A DNA stretch of 64,000 nucleotides from Rhizobium sp. Root1212 (GTDB lineage: Bacteria; Pseudomonadota; Alphaproteobacteria; Rhizobiales; Rhizobiaceae). The DNA lies in assembly GCF_001424985.1 (NCBI RefSeq), contig NZ_LMDA01000022.1, positions 248,001-312,000 on the forward strand, written 5' to 3'. Both the position numbers and the translations under genes were made by a program. This document shows positions 9,428 to 18,673 of this stretch, in pieces (position 1 is the stretch's first letter; every line of letters begins with the position of its first letter). The notes beneath the pieces are model-generated. The model ran no database searches and was not told where the DNA came from. It worked only from the letters and a program-made list of their open reading frames with translations.

Positions 9428-10120
9428 TCAAAGATCGCCGCGTACTTCCCGCTTCGGACGCGGCCAGCCGTTTTCGTCGAGCCGGAAAAGCCAGCCTTTC
9501 CACGCAAAAAAGAAGGCGACCATCATGGCCGTCCAGAGACCGATCAGCAGCCCCGCCACCACATCGCTCGGATAATGCGCGCCGACGATGACGCGGGTGA
9601 TGCCGATCGTCAGCGCCCCGAGGAAGAAAAGGATGCGCAGGCGCGGCACCAGCATCGAAAAAGCCCCGAAGAAGGAGCCGACCGCCGCCGAATGGCCGGA
9701 GGGGAAACTCTGGAACAGCCAGTCGCTGGCAAAGGGCGTCAAACTATGGGCGCCGTAGTCGAGAAAAGCCTCCGGCCGCGCCCGGCCTACCAGGAACTTG
9801 GCGAGATGCACCAGCGCGCTGGCGCTGCCGATGGTAACGAGGAAATAAAGCGACAGCCGTGTCGCCGTCCGCGACTTGTCGCGGAGACCGTCGCTCGTCA
9901 CCACCCGCCGCAGCATATAGGCGAGGATGACGATGGCGCCCGAGCCATAGATCATCCAGCCGAAGGTGCCGAAATCGGTGATGCGGCGGTTGAAATCGAC
10001 GATAGCCGGCGGGAGGGCCTGCGCCCTCTGCGATATCCCCGCATCGAAGGGCAGGAGCGCCAGAACCAGCACGGCGGTTGCGAGGAAAATCCAGAGGGTC
10101 GAGGAAAGCGGTCGGTTCAT
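9428..10120 (-). CDS. PAP2-family membrane phosphatase
   Basis: This 230-residue integral membrane protein carries the three parts of the type 2 phosphatidic acid phosphatase signature: KFLVGRARP near 125, FQSFPSGHSAAVG near 155, and TRVIVGAHYPSDVVAG near 195. The histidine of the third part is the expected nucleophile. About five hydrophobic segments are visible. An AAAGG element seven bases before the ATG at 10120 favours that start over one 27 bp upstream. It would remove phosphate from a membrane lipid such as undecaprenyl pyrophosphate, phosphatidate or lipid A; sequence alone does not say which. Confidence 0.87.
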   Translation of the reverse strand: MNRPLSSTLWIFLATAVLVLALLPFDAGISQRAQALPPAIVDFNRRITDFGTFGWMIYGSGAIVILAYMLRRVVTSDGLRDKSRTATRLSLYFLVTIGSASALVHLAKFLVGRARPEAFLDYGAHSLTPFASDWLFQSFPSGHSAAVGSFFGAFSMLVPRLRILFFLGALTIGITRVIVGAHYPSDVVAGLLIGLWTAMMVAFFFAWKGWLFRLDENGWPRPKREVRGDL

Positions 10121-10185
10121 GAAAGGCCTTTCGTTGACCCGGAACATCTGTCGGCGACATCAGCGTTTCAACCACCTCACAGAAA

Positions 10186-10222
10186 AATGCCCCCGAATCG
10201 GCTGATTCGAGGGCATGTCTCG
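10186..10222 (-). terminator. Rho-independent terminator of leuB
   Basis: Downstream of leuB on the minus strand, ATGCCC-x-CGAATC pairs with GATTCG-x-GGGCAT around a four-base loop, followed on that strand by a T-run (AAAAA at 10183-10187 on the plus strand). Confidence 0.8.
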
Positions 10223-10238
10223 ATCGAAAAAGATCGGA

Positions 10239-11351
10239 TCAGGCGGAAAGCGCCTTGAATTCGGCGAGGATCGTATCGCCCATTTCCGTCGTGCCGACCT
10301 GACGGGCGCCTTCGGCCATGATGTCGCCGGTGCGGATGCCCTTGTCGAGCACGTTGGCGATGGCCTTTTCCAGATTGTCGGCTTCCTTCACGAGGTTGAA
10401 GGAGTAGCGCAGGCACATGGCAAACGAAGCGATCATGGCGATCGGGTTGGCGATGCCCTTGCCGGCGATGTCAGGGGCGGAACCGTGTACCGGCTCGTAA
10501 AGCGCGCGGCGCTTGCCGGTCTTGGCATCCGGCGCGCCGAGCGAGGCAGACGGCAGCATGCCGAGCGAGCCCGTCAGCATCGCCGCAACGTCGGACAGCA
10601 TGTCGCCGAACAGGTTGTCGGTGACGATGACGTCGAACTGCTTCGGCTGGCGAACGAGCTGCATGCCGCCGGCATCGGCCAGCATGTGCTCGAGCTGCAC
10701 ATCTGAATACTTATCCTTGTGGACGGCGGTGACCACCTGGTTCCAGAGCACGCCCGACTTCATGACGTTGCGCTTTTCCATGGAGCAGACGCGGTTGTTG
10801 CGCGTGCGGGCCATTTCGAAGGCGACGCTGGCGATGCGCTCGATCTCGTAGGTGTCGTAAACCTGGGTATCGACGGCGCGCTTCTGGCCGTTGCCGAGAT
10901 CGGTGATCGTCTTCGGCTCGCCGAAGTAGACGCCGCCGGTCAGTTCGCGCACGATGACGATATCGAGCCCTTCAACCAGTTCCGGCTTCAGCGAGGACGC
11001 GGATGCCAGCGCCGGATAGCAGATCGCCGGGCGCAGGTTTGCGAAAAGTTCCATGTCCTTGCGCAGGCGCAGCAGACCGGCTTCCGGGCGCACCTCGTAG
11101 GGCACGGCATCCCATTTCGGTCCGCCGACGGCGCCGAACAGCACGGCATCGGCAGCCATGGCCTTTTCCATGTCGGCATCCGAGATCGCCGCGCCATGGG
11201 CATCATAGGCCGAGCCGCCGACGAGGCCTTCGTCGAGGACAAAGCCGGTCGCCATGTCTTCGTTCATGTAGGCGATGATCTTGCGAACTTCCGCCATGGC
11301 TTCCGGGCCGATGCCGTCGCCGGGCAGGAGGAACAGGTTGCGCACTGTCAT
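10239..11351 (-). CDS. leuB: 3-isopropylmalate dehydrogenase
   Basis: This 370-residue protein matches LeuB in length and order of motifs. It starts [17 protein letters not shown], has the substrate-loop [17 protein letters not shown] near 95, [13 protein letters not shown] near 135, and a metal-binding aspartate region [15 protein letters not shown] near 245. The cofactor loop is [11 protein letters not shown], then [15 protein letters not shown]. It oxidises and decarboxylates 3-isopropylmalate with NAD in leucine biosynthesis. It is transcribed alone, with a clear terminator downstream. Confidence 0.97.
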   Translation of the reverse strand: MTVRNLFLLPGDGIGPEAMAEVRKIIAYMNEDMATGFVLDEGLVGGSAYDAHGAAISDADMEKAMAADAVLFGAVGGPKWDAVPYEVRPEAGLLRLRKDMELFANLRPAICYPALASASSLKPELVEGLDIVIVRELTGGVYFGEPKTITDLGNGQKRAVDTQVYDTYEIERIASVAFEMARTRNNRVCSMEKRNVMKSGVLWNQVVTAVHKDKYSDVQLEHMLADAGGMQLVRQPKQFDVIVTDNLFGDMLSDVAAMLTGSLGMLPSASLGAPDAKTGKRRALYEPVHGSAPDIAGKGIANPIAMIASFAMCLRYSFNLVKEADNLEKAIANVLDKGIRTGDIMAEGARQVGTTEMGDTILAEFKALSA

Positions 11352-11560
11352 GGGGAATTCCTTGTGTTTGCAAACGGGCCTTCAATCGTGTGGGCGCGTT
11401 CTTAACGCAACTTTCCACCAAGGAAAATGCGCCCGGAGAAAGAATCGGTCGCGCGCGGCAATTTGTCGAAGTTCCCGCCGGAACAGGGAAACGGCGCAGG
11501 CGGTGTGATCTTCCCCGCGGTCGGACCGCTTAAAATCCGGCCGAACCCCTGGGGACCGTC

Positions 11561-11641
11561 ATGCGAAGCTTTCTCCGTTCCGTTCTCGCCATCCTGCGCG
11601 CCACCCTCGAAATTCTGACGTTTCGCGACCGGCGGCGGTGA
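11561..11641 (+). CDS. Possible 26-residue membrane-associated small protein
   Basis: A 26-codon frame (MRSFLRSVLAILRATLEILT, ending FRDRRR) lies in the leuB upstream region with a GGGGA element about ten bases before its ATG. The peptide is an amphipathic or hydrophobic helix followed by a basic tail, a layout common in short membrane-associated peptides. No family is recognised. It could equally be chance, so confidence is low. Confidence 0.35.
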   Translation: MRSFLRSVLAILRATLEILTFRDRRR

Positions 11642-11746
11642 AAAACCGGGCCTGTTCCATCCGAAACAGCGCCCGCCCGGCAAAAATGAGATTGTCTCTT
11701 CAACGGGATGAGGCGGTCTCAAGGCCCGGAAAGAGGAGAGAACACC

Positions 11747-11923
11747 ATGCGCAACATCATCCTGTCCGTCACTGTTGCCCTGTTTGCCGCCACATCCTTC
11801 GCGGCTCCGTCCATGGCCGGCTATTACAGCGACGATTGCCAGCCCCACTGCTTCATCCGCAAGATCAAGTCCTACGATTATTACGGCAACCGGGTGATCC
11901 GGAAGGTTCGTATTTGCGAATGA
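11747..11923 (+). CDS. Small secreted hypothetical protein
   Basis: This 58-residue protein has a clean signal peptide (MRNIILSVTVALFAATSFAA, cleavage expected after the PSMA that follows). The mature part is about 34 residues, rich in Tyr, Arg and Lys with three cysteines. An AAGAGGAGAG ribosome-binding site lies nine bases before the ATG, and a strong terminator follows 22 bp after the stop. It is therefore a well-formed single-gene unit. Function is unknown; small basic Tyr-rich secreted proteins of this type are common in rhizobia. Confidence 0.75.
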   Translation: MRNIILSVTVALFAATSFAAPSMAGYYSDDCQPHCFIRKIKSYDYYGNRVIRKVRICE

Positions 11924-11944
11924 AATTGCCGTCCTCCAGACGAC

Positions 11945-11981
11945 GAAAGCCGGCCAACCCTGCGGCCGGCTTTCGTGTTTT
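11945..11981 (+). terminator. Rho-independent terminator
   Basis: AAAGCCGGCC and GGCCGGCTTT form a 10-bp GC-rich stem with an eight-base loop, followed by CGTGTTTTT. It ends the small secreted-protein gene and separates it from eptA. Confidence 0.85.
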
Positions 11982-11998
11982 TGGGACCTTTCAGGTTG

Positions 11999-13699
11999 AT
12001 GTCAGGGTTTGACGAGAGAGATGGCCGGTATCAAACCGGCCAAGGACCCCTTCTCTTGCAGCCCATCATTGCTTTTCTCGGCCGCCACCGGCCGCGCATC
12101 GGCAGCGCGACCCTGAGTTTCGTTGTCGCCCTCTATCTCCTCGCCGTTCCCAATCGCACCTTCTGGCAGCGTGCCGAGGATTATCTCGCCGGCAGCCCCG
12201 TGGCGCTGAGCGCGCTTGCCATTGCGCTGCTCGCGATCTTCACCGCGATCCTCATCACCATCTCGATCAAATATGTGACGAAGCCGCTGTTCATGCTGCT
12301 GATCGTAGCGGCTTCGCTGGGTGCATGGTTCACCGACAATTACGGCACGATCATCGATACGGACATGATCCGTAACGTCGTCGAAACCACAGGCCCGGAA
12401 TCCAGCCGGTTCTTTACCCTCGGCCTGTTCATGCATGTGCTGCTGACGGCGATCCTGCCCTGCGCCCTCATCGCCTGGGTCAAGATCATCCACCGGCCCT
12501 TCTGGTCGAAAGTCGGCTGGAACCTTGCGGTCATCGTTCCCTGCCTGATCGCCGCCGGGGTCGCCGTGACCAGCCAGGCGCGCGTCTTTGCCTCGACGGT
12601 GCGCACCCACAAGGACCTGGCCCGCGTCGTCAATCCCGTCGTGCCGCTGGTCAGCGTCGTACATTATGCGATCGCCAGCGGCGACGAGGGCAATATCGTG
12701 GTTGCGCCGCTCGGCACCGACGCTCGTCGGGTCGCCCGCGGCGAAACGCTGGAGAAGCCGCGCGTCACCATCATCGTTGCCGGCGAGACCGCGAGAGCCC
12801 AGAACTTTTCTCTGAACGGCTATGAGCGGGAAACCAATCCCGAGCTGAAGGCCGAAGGCGTCACCTATTTCCCGCAGACGACCAGCTGCGGCACCGCGAC
12901 CGCCGTGTCGCTGCCCTGCATGTTCTCCGTCTACACCCGCAAGGAATATACCCACCGCAAGGGGCTTTCGACGGAAAGCCTGCCCGACGTCCTTACCCAT
13001 GCCGGCATCAAGGCCGCGTGGTGGGACAACAACACCGGCAGCAAGGGCATCGCCGACCGCATCGATTTCGTCAGCATCCCCGCACTCAAGGACCCACACT
13101 ATTGCAACGACGGGGAATGTCAGGACGGCATCTTCCTCGATCGCCTCGATGCCTGGCTCGACACCGTCAAGGGCGACAGCGTGCTGGTGCTGCACCAGCT
13201 CGGCAGCCACGGGCCTGCCTATTACCTGCGCTATCCCCAGGAATTCCGCAAATTCACGCCGGATTGCCGCTCGACGGAATTCACCACCTGCACCCCGCAG
13301 GAGATCGCCAACGCCTATGACAACACCATCCTCTATACCGATCATATCCTTGCCGGCGTGATCGAGCGGCTGAAGCGTCATGGAGACAAACTCTCCGGCT
13401 CGATGTTCTACATGTCAGACCACGGCGAATCGCTGGGCGAAGACGGCGTCTACCTGCACGGCATGCCCTATCTCTTCGCCCCGACCGAGCAGACTCATAT
13501 CCCGTTCGTGATGTGGATGGACGACGATTTCGCCAAGACGACCGGCGTGACCCAGGCATGCCTGAAATCACAGGCCAATGTCGAAAGCTCGCACGACAAC
13601 CTGTTCCACAGCATCCTCGGCATGATGAACGTCGAAACCTCGGTCTACGATCCGTCGCTCGATATTCTGGCATCCTGCCGTGGCAAGCCGAATTCGTGA
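11999..13699 (+). CDS. eptA: Lipid A phosphoethanolamine transferase
   Basis: This roughly 566-residue protein has four to five N-terminal transmembrane helices (about residues 25-190) and a periplasmic sulfatase-like domain. That domain shows the nucleophile region VAGETARAQNFSLNGYERETNP, metal-site FYMSDHGESLGEDGVYLHGMP, and paired cysteines (TTSCGTATAVSLPCMFSVY). It would transfer phosphoethanolamine from phosphatidylethanolamine to lipid A, lowering negative charge and raising polymyxin resistance. An in-frame ATG at 11975 lies inside the terminator, so I use 11999. A TTG at 12056-12058, preceded by AAGGA, is a serious alternative. A response regulator and kinase follow directly, as in pmrCAB. 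Confidence 0.9.
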   Translation: MSGFDERDGRYQTGQGPLLLQPIIAFLGRHRPRIGSATLSFVVALYLLAVPNRTFWQRAEDYLAGSPVALSALAIALLAIFTAILITISIKYVTKPLFMLLIVAASLGAWFTDNYGTIIDTDMIRNVVETTGPESSRFFTLGLFMHVLLTAILPCALIAWVKIIHRPFWSKVGWNLAVIVPCLIAAGVAVTSQARVFASTVRTHKDLARVVNPVVPLVSVVHYAIASGDEGNIVVAPLGTDARRVARGETLEKPRVTIIVAGETARAQNFSLNGYERETNPELKAEGVTYFPQTTSCGTATAVSLPCMFSVYTRKEYTHRKGLSTESLPDVLTHAGIKAAWWDNNTGSKGIADRIDFVSIPALKDPHYCNDGECQDGIFLDRLDAWLDTVKGDSVLVLHQLGSHGPAYYLRYPQEFRKFTPDCRSTEFTTCTPQEIANAYDNTILYTDHILAGVIERLKRHGDKLSGSMFYMSDHGESLGEDGVYLHGMPYLFAPTEQTHIPFVMWMDDDFAKTTGVTQACLKSQANVESSHDNLFHSILGMMNVETSVYDPSLDILASCRGKPNS

Positions 13700-13749
13700 C
13701 GACGGACCTGCACAGCGCCTGATTTTGCTCTATGGTCGCCAGAGGCGAA

Positions 13750-14430
13750 ATGGGTAGCAAAGCGGCACTGGTGCGGATTCTCCTGATCGAAGACGATGAA
13801 ATTCTCGGCGAGGCCGTGCGCGATCATGTTATTGCAAGCGGCCACGCCGTCGATTGGTTCGGCACGATATCGGATGCGGCGGCAGCGGCGGAGGTCGCAA
13901 GCTACGCCCTGATCCTGCTCGATCTCAGGCTCCCCGACGGTTCGGGCCTGACGCTGCTTAAAAAGCTACGCGAACGTGAGGATGCGACCCCGGTCATCAT
14001 CCTCACCGCCCATGACCAGATCAGCGACCGGATCGAGGGCCTGAACAGCGGCGCCGACGACTATCTGGTGAAACCCTTCGATCTCAACGAGCTTTCCGCC
14101 CGCATCCATGCCGTTGCCCGGCGTTACGGCGGCAAGCCCGCGCCGCTCCTGCGCCTGCCGGGCGTCGTCGTCGATCAGGTCAACCGTCACCTGATCGTCG
14201 ACGATTCGCCGGTTTCGCTGAGCAGCCGCGAGTGGGCCGTGCTGGAGCGCCTTCTGGAACGGCCAGGCGCGATCGTCTCCAAGGACCAGATCGAGGAAGC
14301 GCTCTATGCCTTCGGCTCCGAGATCGAAAGCAACACCGTCGAGGTCTATATCAGCCGGCTGCGCAAGAAGATCGGCAAGGAGCGCATCTCCACCATGCGC
14401 GGCCTCGGCTACAGCCTGGGGGCGCGATGA
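13750..14430 (+). CDS. OmpR/PhoB-type response regulator (PmrA-like)
   Basis: This 226-residue protein has a receiver domain with the acidic pocket (LLIEDDE), the phosphoacceptor aspartate in LILLDLRLPDG, the threonine in VIILTA and the lysine in YLVKPFDLNEL. A C-terminal winged-helix domain ends VEVYISRLRKKIG...ISTMRGLGYSL. The start is uncertain: ATG at 13732 or 13750, or GTG at 13771, which would begin right at the receiver strand. It overlaps the kinase gene by four bases. Lying downstream of eptA, it probably controls that gene in response to cationic peptides or metals; this is inferred from pmrCAB-like order. Confidence 0.92.
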   Translation: MGSKAALVRILLIEDDEILGEAVRDHVIASGHAVDWFGTISDAAAAAEVASYALILLDLRLPDGSGLTLLKKLREREDATPVIILTAHDQISDRIEGLNSGADDYLVKPFDLNELSARIHAVARRYGGKPAPLLRLPGVVVDQVNRHLIVDDSPVSLSSREWAVLERLLERPGAIVSKDQIEEALYAFGSEIESNTVEVYISRLRKKIGKERISTMRGLGYSLGAR

Positions 14431-15761
14431 TGAAAAGGCGCCCCATCAGCATGAGCCGCGGCCTGATCGTCGCGCTGACGGCCACCGTCACCACCTTCTG
14501 GCTGTTTGCCGCGGGGCTCGGCATCTATGTCATGCTGGATGAATTCGGCGAGATTTTCGACAGCGTGCTGGAGGAAACCGCCGAGCGCCTGATGCCGCTG
14601 GCGCTCGACGACCTCGCCAGCAACGCCACAGCCGACAGCGCGGAACGGATCGCCGCCATTTCCGGACCGGAAGAGGCCTATCTCACCTATCAGGTGCGAG
14701 ATGCCAGCGGCCGCGTGCTGCTGCGCTCCCACGCCATGAAAGGCCCGCCGCTGGAAGCCCCGCTACGCCGCGGCTTCCACGATACGCCGACCCACCGGAT
14801 CTACACGACAGTATCGGCAGATGACAAAATCTTCGTGCAGGTGGCCGATCCCCTCTCCTTCCGCCACGAAGCGGCGCTTGAAGGCGGAAGCACCCTGCTC
14901 CTGCCGCTGCTGGTGCTCATCCCCGCCAATATCTTCGTCATCCGCCTGATCGTACGGCGCATGCTGCGACCTGTCGAAACCTTGCGGGCCGAGATCGCCA
15001 GCAAGGACGGCGGCAACATGGCCGCCATCAGCAATGACCGTCTTCCCAACGAACTGCGCCCCATAGCCCGTTCCGTCAATCTGCTTCTGAGGCGCCTGCA
15101 GGGCGCATTGGAGGCCGAACGTGAATTCACCGCCAACAGCGCCCACGAACTGCGAACGCCGATTGCCGGCGCGCTGGCACAAACCCAGCGGCTGATCGAG
15201 GAGCTGGACGAAGGTCCGCAAAGGGCGCGCGCCGGCCAGATCGCCCGCTCGCTCGGCAATCTCGGGCGGCTTGCGGAAAAGCTGTTGCAACTGTCGCGCG
15301 CTGAAGCCGGCATCGTGACGATCGACAAGCCGGAGGATCTGCTGGCCGTGCTGCGCATCGTGGTCGACGAAACGCGCCGTCTCGGCATCGCCCGGCGGCC
15401 GGTCGAACTGCAGGTGGCCGAGGGCGCTGGCCTCGTCCGCCCGATCAATGGCGATGCCTTCGCCATCGTCATCCGCAATCTTCTGGAAAACGCCCTTTCG
15501 CACGGCACATCCGATCGGCCGGTGCGGGTCGTGGTGACGCGGGACGGGCGCATATCCGTCATCAATGGCGGCCCGGTTATCGATGCGCAGACGCTTTCGG
15601 GCCTTATGGCCCGGTTTGCGCGCGGCAAGACTACCGCAGCCGGCGCAGGCCTCGGGCTTTCGATCGTCACCAAACTCGTCGCCCAGATGAACGGGCACTT
15701 CGAACTGCTGTCGCCGGCAAGCGGCAGCACGGACGGGGTGGAAGCCAGAGTTCAGCTTTAG
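14427..15761 (+). CDS. Sensor histidine kinase (PmrB/QseC-like)
   Basis: This 444-residue kinase has two membrane segments (about residues 14-36 and 160-185) framing a periplasmic sensor region. A HAMP-like linker follows (RRMLRPVETLRAEI). The dimerisation box carries the phosphoacceptor histidine in FTANSAHELRTPIAG near 240. The ATP-binding domain shows NLLENALSHG (N box) and GAGLGLSIV (G box). The start ATG overlaps the regulator stop (ATGA), so the pair are translationally coupled. It should phosphorylate the regulator at 13750. The signal is unknown but is likely envelope stress, given eptA upstream. Confidence 0.92.
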   Translation: MMKRRPISMSRGLIVALTATVTTFWLFAAGLGIYVMLDEFGEIFDSVLEETAERLMPLALDDLASNATADSAERIAAISGPEEAYLTYQVRDASGRVLLRSHAMKGPPLEAPLRRGFHDTPTHRIYTTVSADDKIFVQVADPLSFRHEAALEGGSTLLLPLLVLIPANIFVIRLIVRRMLRPVETLRAEIASKDGGNMAAISNDRLPNELRPIARSVNLLLRRLQGALEAEREFTANSAHELRTPIAGALAQTQRLIEELDEGPQRARAGQIARSLGNLGRLAEKLLQLSRAEAGIVTIDKPEDLLAVLRIVVDETRRLGIARRPVELQVAEGAGLVRPINGDAFAIVIRNLLENALSHGTSDRPVRVVVTRDGRISVINGGPVIDAQTLSGLMARFARGKTTAAGAGLGLSIVTKLVAQMNGHFELLSPASGSTDGVEARVQL

Positions 15762-16996
15762 AGCGACGACACTTCAGGTTCGCCGGGTTTCGAAGCAAGA
15801 AACCGGTCGATGCCCTCCGCGGCCGCCTTGCCCATGGCGAGACAGGCGGTCAGCAGATAGCCGCCGGTCGGCGCCTCCCAATCCAGCATTTCGCCGGCGA
15901 CGAAGACGCCGCGGCGCGCTTTCAGCATGAAATTGCCGTCGATGGCATCGAATCGCACGCCGCCCGCCACGGAAATCGCCTCGGCTATCGGGCGCGGCCG
16001 GACGACCCGGATCGGTAAGGTCTTGATGCGGGCGGCAAGACGCTGAGGTTCGCTTTCGGCTCCCGCCTCCCGCAGAAGACCGGCTTTGACGCCATCAATG
16101 CCCGCCCCCTTGCGCAGCCGTGTGCTGAAGCTCGCCTTGCCGTCCTGCTTTTGCAGGTCGGCGGTCAACCGCTCGAACGAGCGGCCGGGCACGAGGTCGA
16201 TTTCAAGGACAGCGTTAGCGCCGCTTTCCAGCCCGTCGCGCAACCCTGCGGAATGGGCATAAACAAGGCTCCCCTCGATGCCGGTCCGGGTAATGACAAA
16301 TTCCCCCGGAACGATGCCGGCAGCCGATTTCGCGGTGACCGATTTTACCGGTTGGCCGGCGAAACGATCGCGGAAGAAATCGCTCCAATCCACGTCGAAG
16401 CCGCAATTGGCGGGGCGAAAAGGCGCGATGCCGACGCCATCGGCCGCAAGCACCGGGGTCCAGGCGGCGTCCGAACCGAGCCGCGGCCAGCTTGCACCGC
16501 CGAGCGCCAGAAGCACCGCATCCGCCCGGACCGTTTTTAACCCTTCCGGGGTTTCGAACTGAAGATCGCCGCCGGTGCCGAAGCCAAGCCAGCGATGCCG
16601 CGTCAGCACCGAAACCCCCTGCCCTTCCAATCGCTTCAACCAGGCACGCAGCAGCGGCGAAGCTTTCATCACCGTCGGAAAGACGCGCCCCGATGTCCCG
16701 ACAAACGTCTCCGTCCCCAGCCCATGCGCCCAGGCCCGGACATCTGTCGGCAAAAATCCTTCCAGGGTCGGACGCAGATGCGGGTTTGCAGCGCCGAAGC
16801 GGCCGGCGAAATCGGAAAAGGTCTCCGAATGGGTGATGTTGAGCCCCGATTTTCCCGCCAGCAAAAATTTGCGGGCGACCGTCGGCATGGCCTCGTAGAC
16901 GGTGACGCAATGTCCCATCCTCGACAGGATCTCCGCCGCCATCAGCCCGCTCGGCCCTCCGCCGACAATGGCGGTCGTCTTTTTCGTTTCGCTCAT
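15758..16996 (-). CDS. HI0933/BaiN-type NAD(P)/FAD-dependent flavoprotein
   Basis: This 412-residue protein starts with a GxGxxG-type motif (AIVGGGPSGLMAAEILS). It carries the family signature AGKSGLNITHSE near residue 45 and ends with GGVRFDAI...FVAGEMLDWEAPTGGYLLTACLAMG, a hallmark of the HI0933-like group. Earlier ATGs at 17008 and 17044 are possible; 16996 leaves the fewest residues before the Rossmann strand. Its physiological reaction is not established for this family, so none is assigned. It converges with the kinase gene, overlapping by four bases. Confidence 0.87.
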   Translation of the reverse strand: MSETKKTTAIVGGGPSGLMAAEILSRMGHCVTVYEAMPTVARKFLLAGKSGLNITHSETFSDFAGRFGAANPHLRPTLEGFLPTDVRAWAHGLGTETFVGTSGRVFPTVMKASPLLRAWLKRLEGQGVSVLTRHRWLGFGTGGDLQFETPEGLKTVRADAVLLALGGASWPRLGSDAAWTPVLAADGVGIAPFRPANCGFDVDWSDFFRDRFAGQPVKSVTAKSAAGIVPGEFVITRTGIEGSLVYAHSAGLRDGLESGANAVLEIDLVPGRSFERLTADLQKQDGKASFSTRLRKGAGIDGVKAGLLREAGAESEPQRLAARIKTLPIRVVRPRPIAEAISVAGGVRFDAIDGNFMLKARRGVFVAGEMLDWEAPTGGYLLTACLAMGKAAAEGIDRFLASKPGEPEVSSL

Positions 16997-17126
16997 GCGC
17001 CCACTCATGGCGCGGGTATCGGCTCCATGCAAGGCTTGTTGCACGGAGAAGCACAGCGGCTTGCCGCTGGTTTCCAGCCGTCAACCTGTTATGACGTCAT
17101 GAGTTTTTCCATATCGGCAGGTTGAT

Positions 17127-18437
17127 GTGACCCCACGGCAAGGCCCCGTCCGAACCCAACTCGAAGCGATTCTGGGACGCCTTCACGCACGGCGCGACCG
17201 CGAGCGCACCTTCATGACGCTCTATGAACGATCGGCACGCAGGGAGGCCGAGGCCGCCGATGGGCGACGGGCTGAAGGTGCAAGCCTCGGGCCGCTGGAT
17301 GGCAAGATCGTCTCGATCAAGGACGTGTTCGACATCGCGGGAGAACCGACGCTTGCCGGCTCGATCATCCGACGCAATGCCGCATCAGCAACAAAAGACG
17401 CGGAAATCGTTCGCCGGCTCAGGGCCGCCGGCGCCGTCATTATCGGTAAGACGCATATGACGGAATTCGCCTTCACGGCGGTCGGCCTCAATCCGCATTA
17501 TCCGGTACCGGGCAATGCCCGTGACGAACGCCTCATTCCCGGCGGCTCCTCCTCCGGCGCTGCCGCCTCGGCAGCGGAAGGAACCTGCGACATCGCCATC
17601 GGCTCCGATACCGGCGGTTCGGTGCGCATCCCCGCAGCTCTGAACGGGCTCGTCGGCTTCAAACCGACGGCAGGACGGGTACCCCTCGAGGGTGCCTTCC
17701 CCCTTTCGCCCAGTCTGGATTCCATCGGCCCGCTTGCGTCTTCGGTCGATGCCTGCGCGCTTGCCGATGCCGTCATGGCCGGCGAATCGCCTCAACTGCC
17801 GCCGCCCATTCCCCTTCCCGACCTGAAAATCGGCATTCCCCGCGGCCGACTGCTGGAGACGCTGGATAGCAGCGTCGCCGCCGCCTACGAACAGACGCTG
17901 ACGCATCTCGCGAACGCCGGTTGCATGCTCACCGATATCGCTCTCGACGACCTGCTGGAAGAATTGGGACAGGCGACGCGCATAGGCTCTATCGCCGGCA
18001 TCGAGGCCAGCCGCATACACGCTGACTGGCTACCCCAGAAAGACGCGCCGGTCGATATCCGTGTCAGCACGACATTGCGCAAGCGTGCATCGGTCAGCGC
18101 TGCAGACGAGGCTGCGCTGCTGGCGCATTGCGCTACGCTCGCCATCCGCATGCACGACCGCCTGTCGGCCCTGGACGCCATCGCACTGCCAACGACACCG
18201 ATCTTCGCCGTACCGATCGCGACCGTGGAAACGGACGAGAACGAATATCAGCGCGTCGAAGGCTTGTTGCTGCGCAACACGCAGGTCGCCAATCAGTTCG
18301 ACCTCACGGCGATTACACTACCGGTGCCTGGATTTTCCCCGCCGGTCGGCTTCATGCTCATGGGAACAAAGGGTAGCGATCGGCATCTGCTCGGTATCGC
18401 CCGGAATATCGAGGCACTGCTTTCATCCGTGCGATAG
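17127..18437 (+). CDS. Amidase-signature hydrolase
   Basis: This 436-residue protein begins at a GTG and contains the full amidase-signature triad. The lysine is in GKIVSIKDVFDIAG near 65, the cis-serine in GGSSSGAAASAAEG near 140, and the nucleophile serine in SDTGGSVRIPAALNGLVGFKPT near 165. These enzymes hydrolyse carboxamides to acid and ammonia; GatA is a relative, but no gatB/gatC is nearby, so a standalone amidase is preferred. It is the last chromosomal gene before the island, whose left attachment repeat begins 43 bp after the stop. Confidence 0.88.
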   Translation: MTPRQGPVRTQLEAILGRLHARRDRERTFMTLYERSARREAEAADGRRAEGASLGPLDGKIVSIKDVFDIAGEPTLAGSIIRRNAASATKDAEIVRRLRAAGAVIIGKTHMTEFAFTAVGLNPHYPVPGNARDERLIPGGSSSGAAASAAEGTCDIAIGSDTGGSVRIPAALNGLVGFKPTAGRVPLEGAFPLSPSLDSIGPLASSVDACALADAVMAGESPQLPPPIPLPDLKIGIPRGRLLETLDSSVAAAYEQTLTHLANAGCMLTDIALDDLLEELGQATRIGSIAGIEASRIHADWLPQKDAPVDIRVSTTLRKRASVSAADEAALLAHCATLAIRMHDRLSALDAIALPTTPIFAVPIATVETDENEYQRVEGLLLRNTQVANQFDLTAITLPVPGFSPPVGFMLMGTKGSDRHLLGIARNIEALLSSVR

Positions 18438-18480
18438 AGCCTGCAGTCATGAAAAACGGATTATACGGAGGAAATTGGAT

Positions 18481-18498
18481 ATGGCGGAGAGGGTGGGA
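18481..18498. repeat. attL: 18-bp copy of the tRNA-Ser 3' end
   Basis: ATGGCGGAGAGGGTGGGA here is identical to 53761-53778, where it forms the CCA end, acceptor arm and start of the T arm of tRNA-Ser(CGA). Identity stops after 18 bases. This is the expected scar of integration by the island's tyrosine recombinase, and it sets the left boundary of a 35.3-kb element. Confidence 0.9.
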
Positions 18499-18546
18499 CT
18501 CTTCCCCAATTACAGCAAAACCAAGGGTTTCCGCCAATATACTGAC
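18498..18546. repeat. Left terminal inverted repeat of the island
   Basis: This segment starts with ACTCTTCCCCAATTAC, which is exactly inverted at 53735-53750. Looser matches continue through GGGTTTCC and a final CTGAC (inverted partner 53700-53750). It abuts the attachment core directly. A recombinase or excisionase binding role is inferred. Confidence 0.7.
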
Positions 18547-18561
18547 AGATAAGCCCGGTTA

Positions 18562-18596
18562 CGATACTTCGAGCGATACATGGCGCGATACATTTT
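18562..18596. repeat. Arm-type direct repeats near attL
   Basis: Three copies of a GATAC-centred 12-13 bp unit (GCGATACATGGC type) lie here in tandem. A 15-bp stretch, ACATGGCGCGATACA at 18578-18592, recurs exactly at 53640-53654 beside attR. Tandem repeats near each end and in the same orientation fit integrase arm-binding sites. Confidence 0.65.
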
Positions 18597-18673
18597 GGCA
18601 AGTCGACGTTTTCGCACGGTCGTTTTGCTCTGCGGTTTGACTTGACGACTGCATGCTGCCGGAGCCATTCCGT

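Noticed and set aside
17127-18437. GatA subunit of the tRNA-dependent amidotransferase
   Set aside because: No gatB or gatC nearby, and the C-terminal half is more like stand-alone amidases.
18449-18640. Short plus-strand frame across attL starting from the repeat
   Set aside because: It includes only the tRNA-derived repeat and terminal repeat; there is no domain and no ribosome-binding site supporting it.
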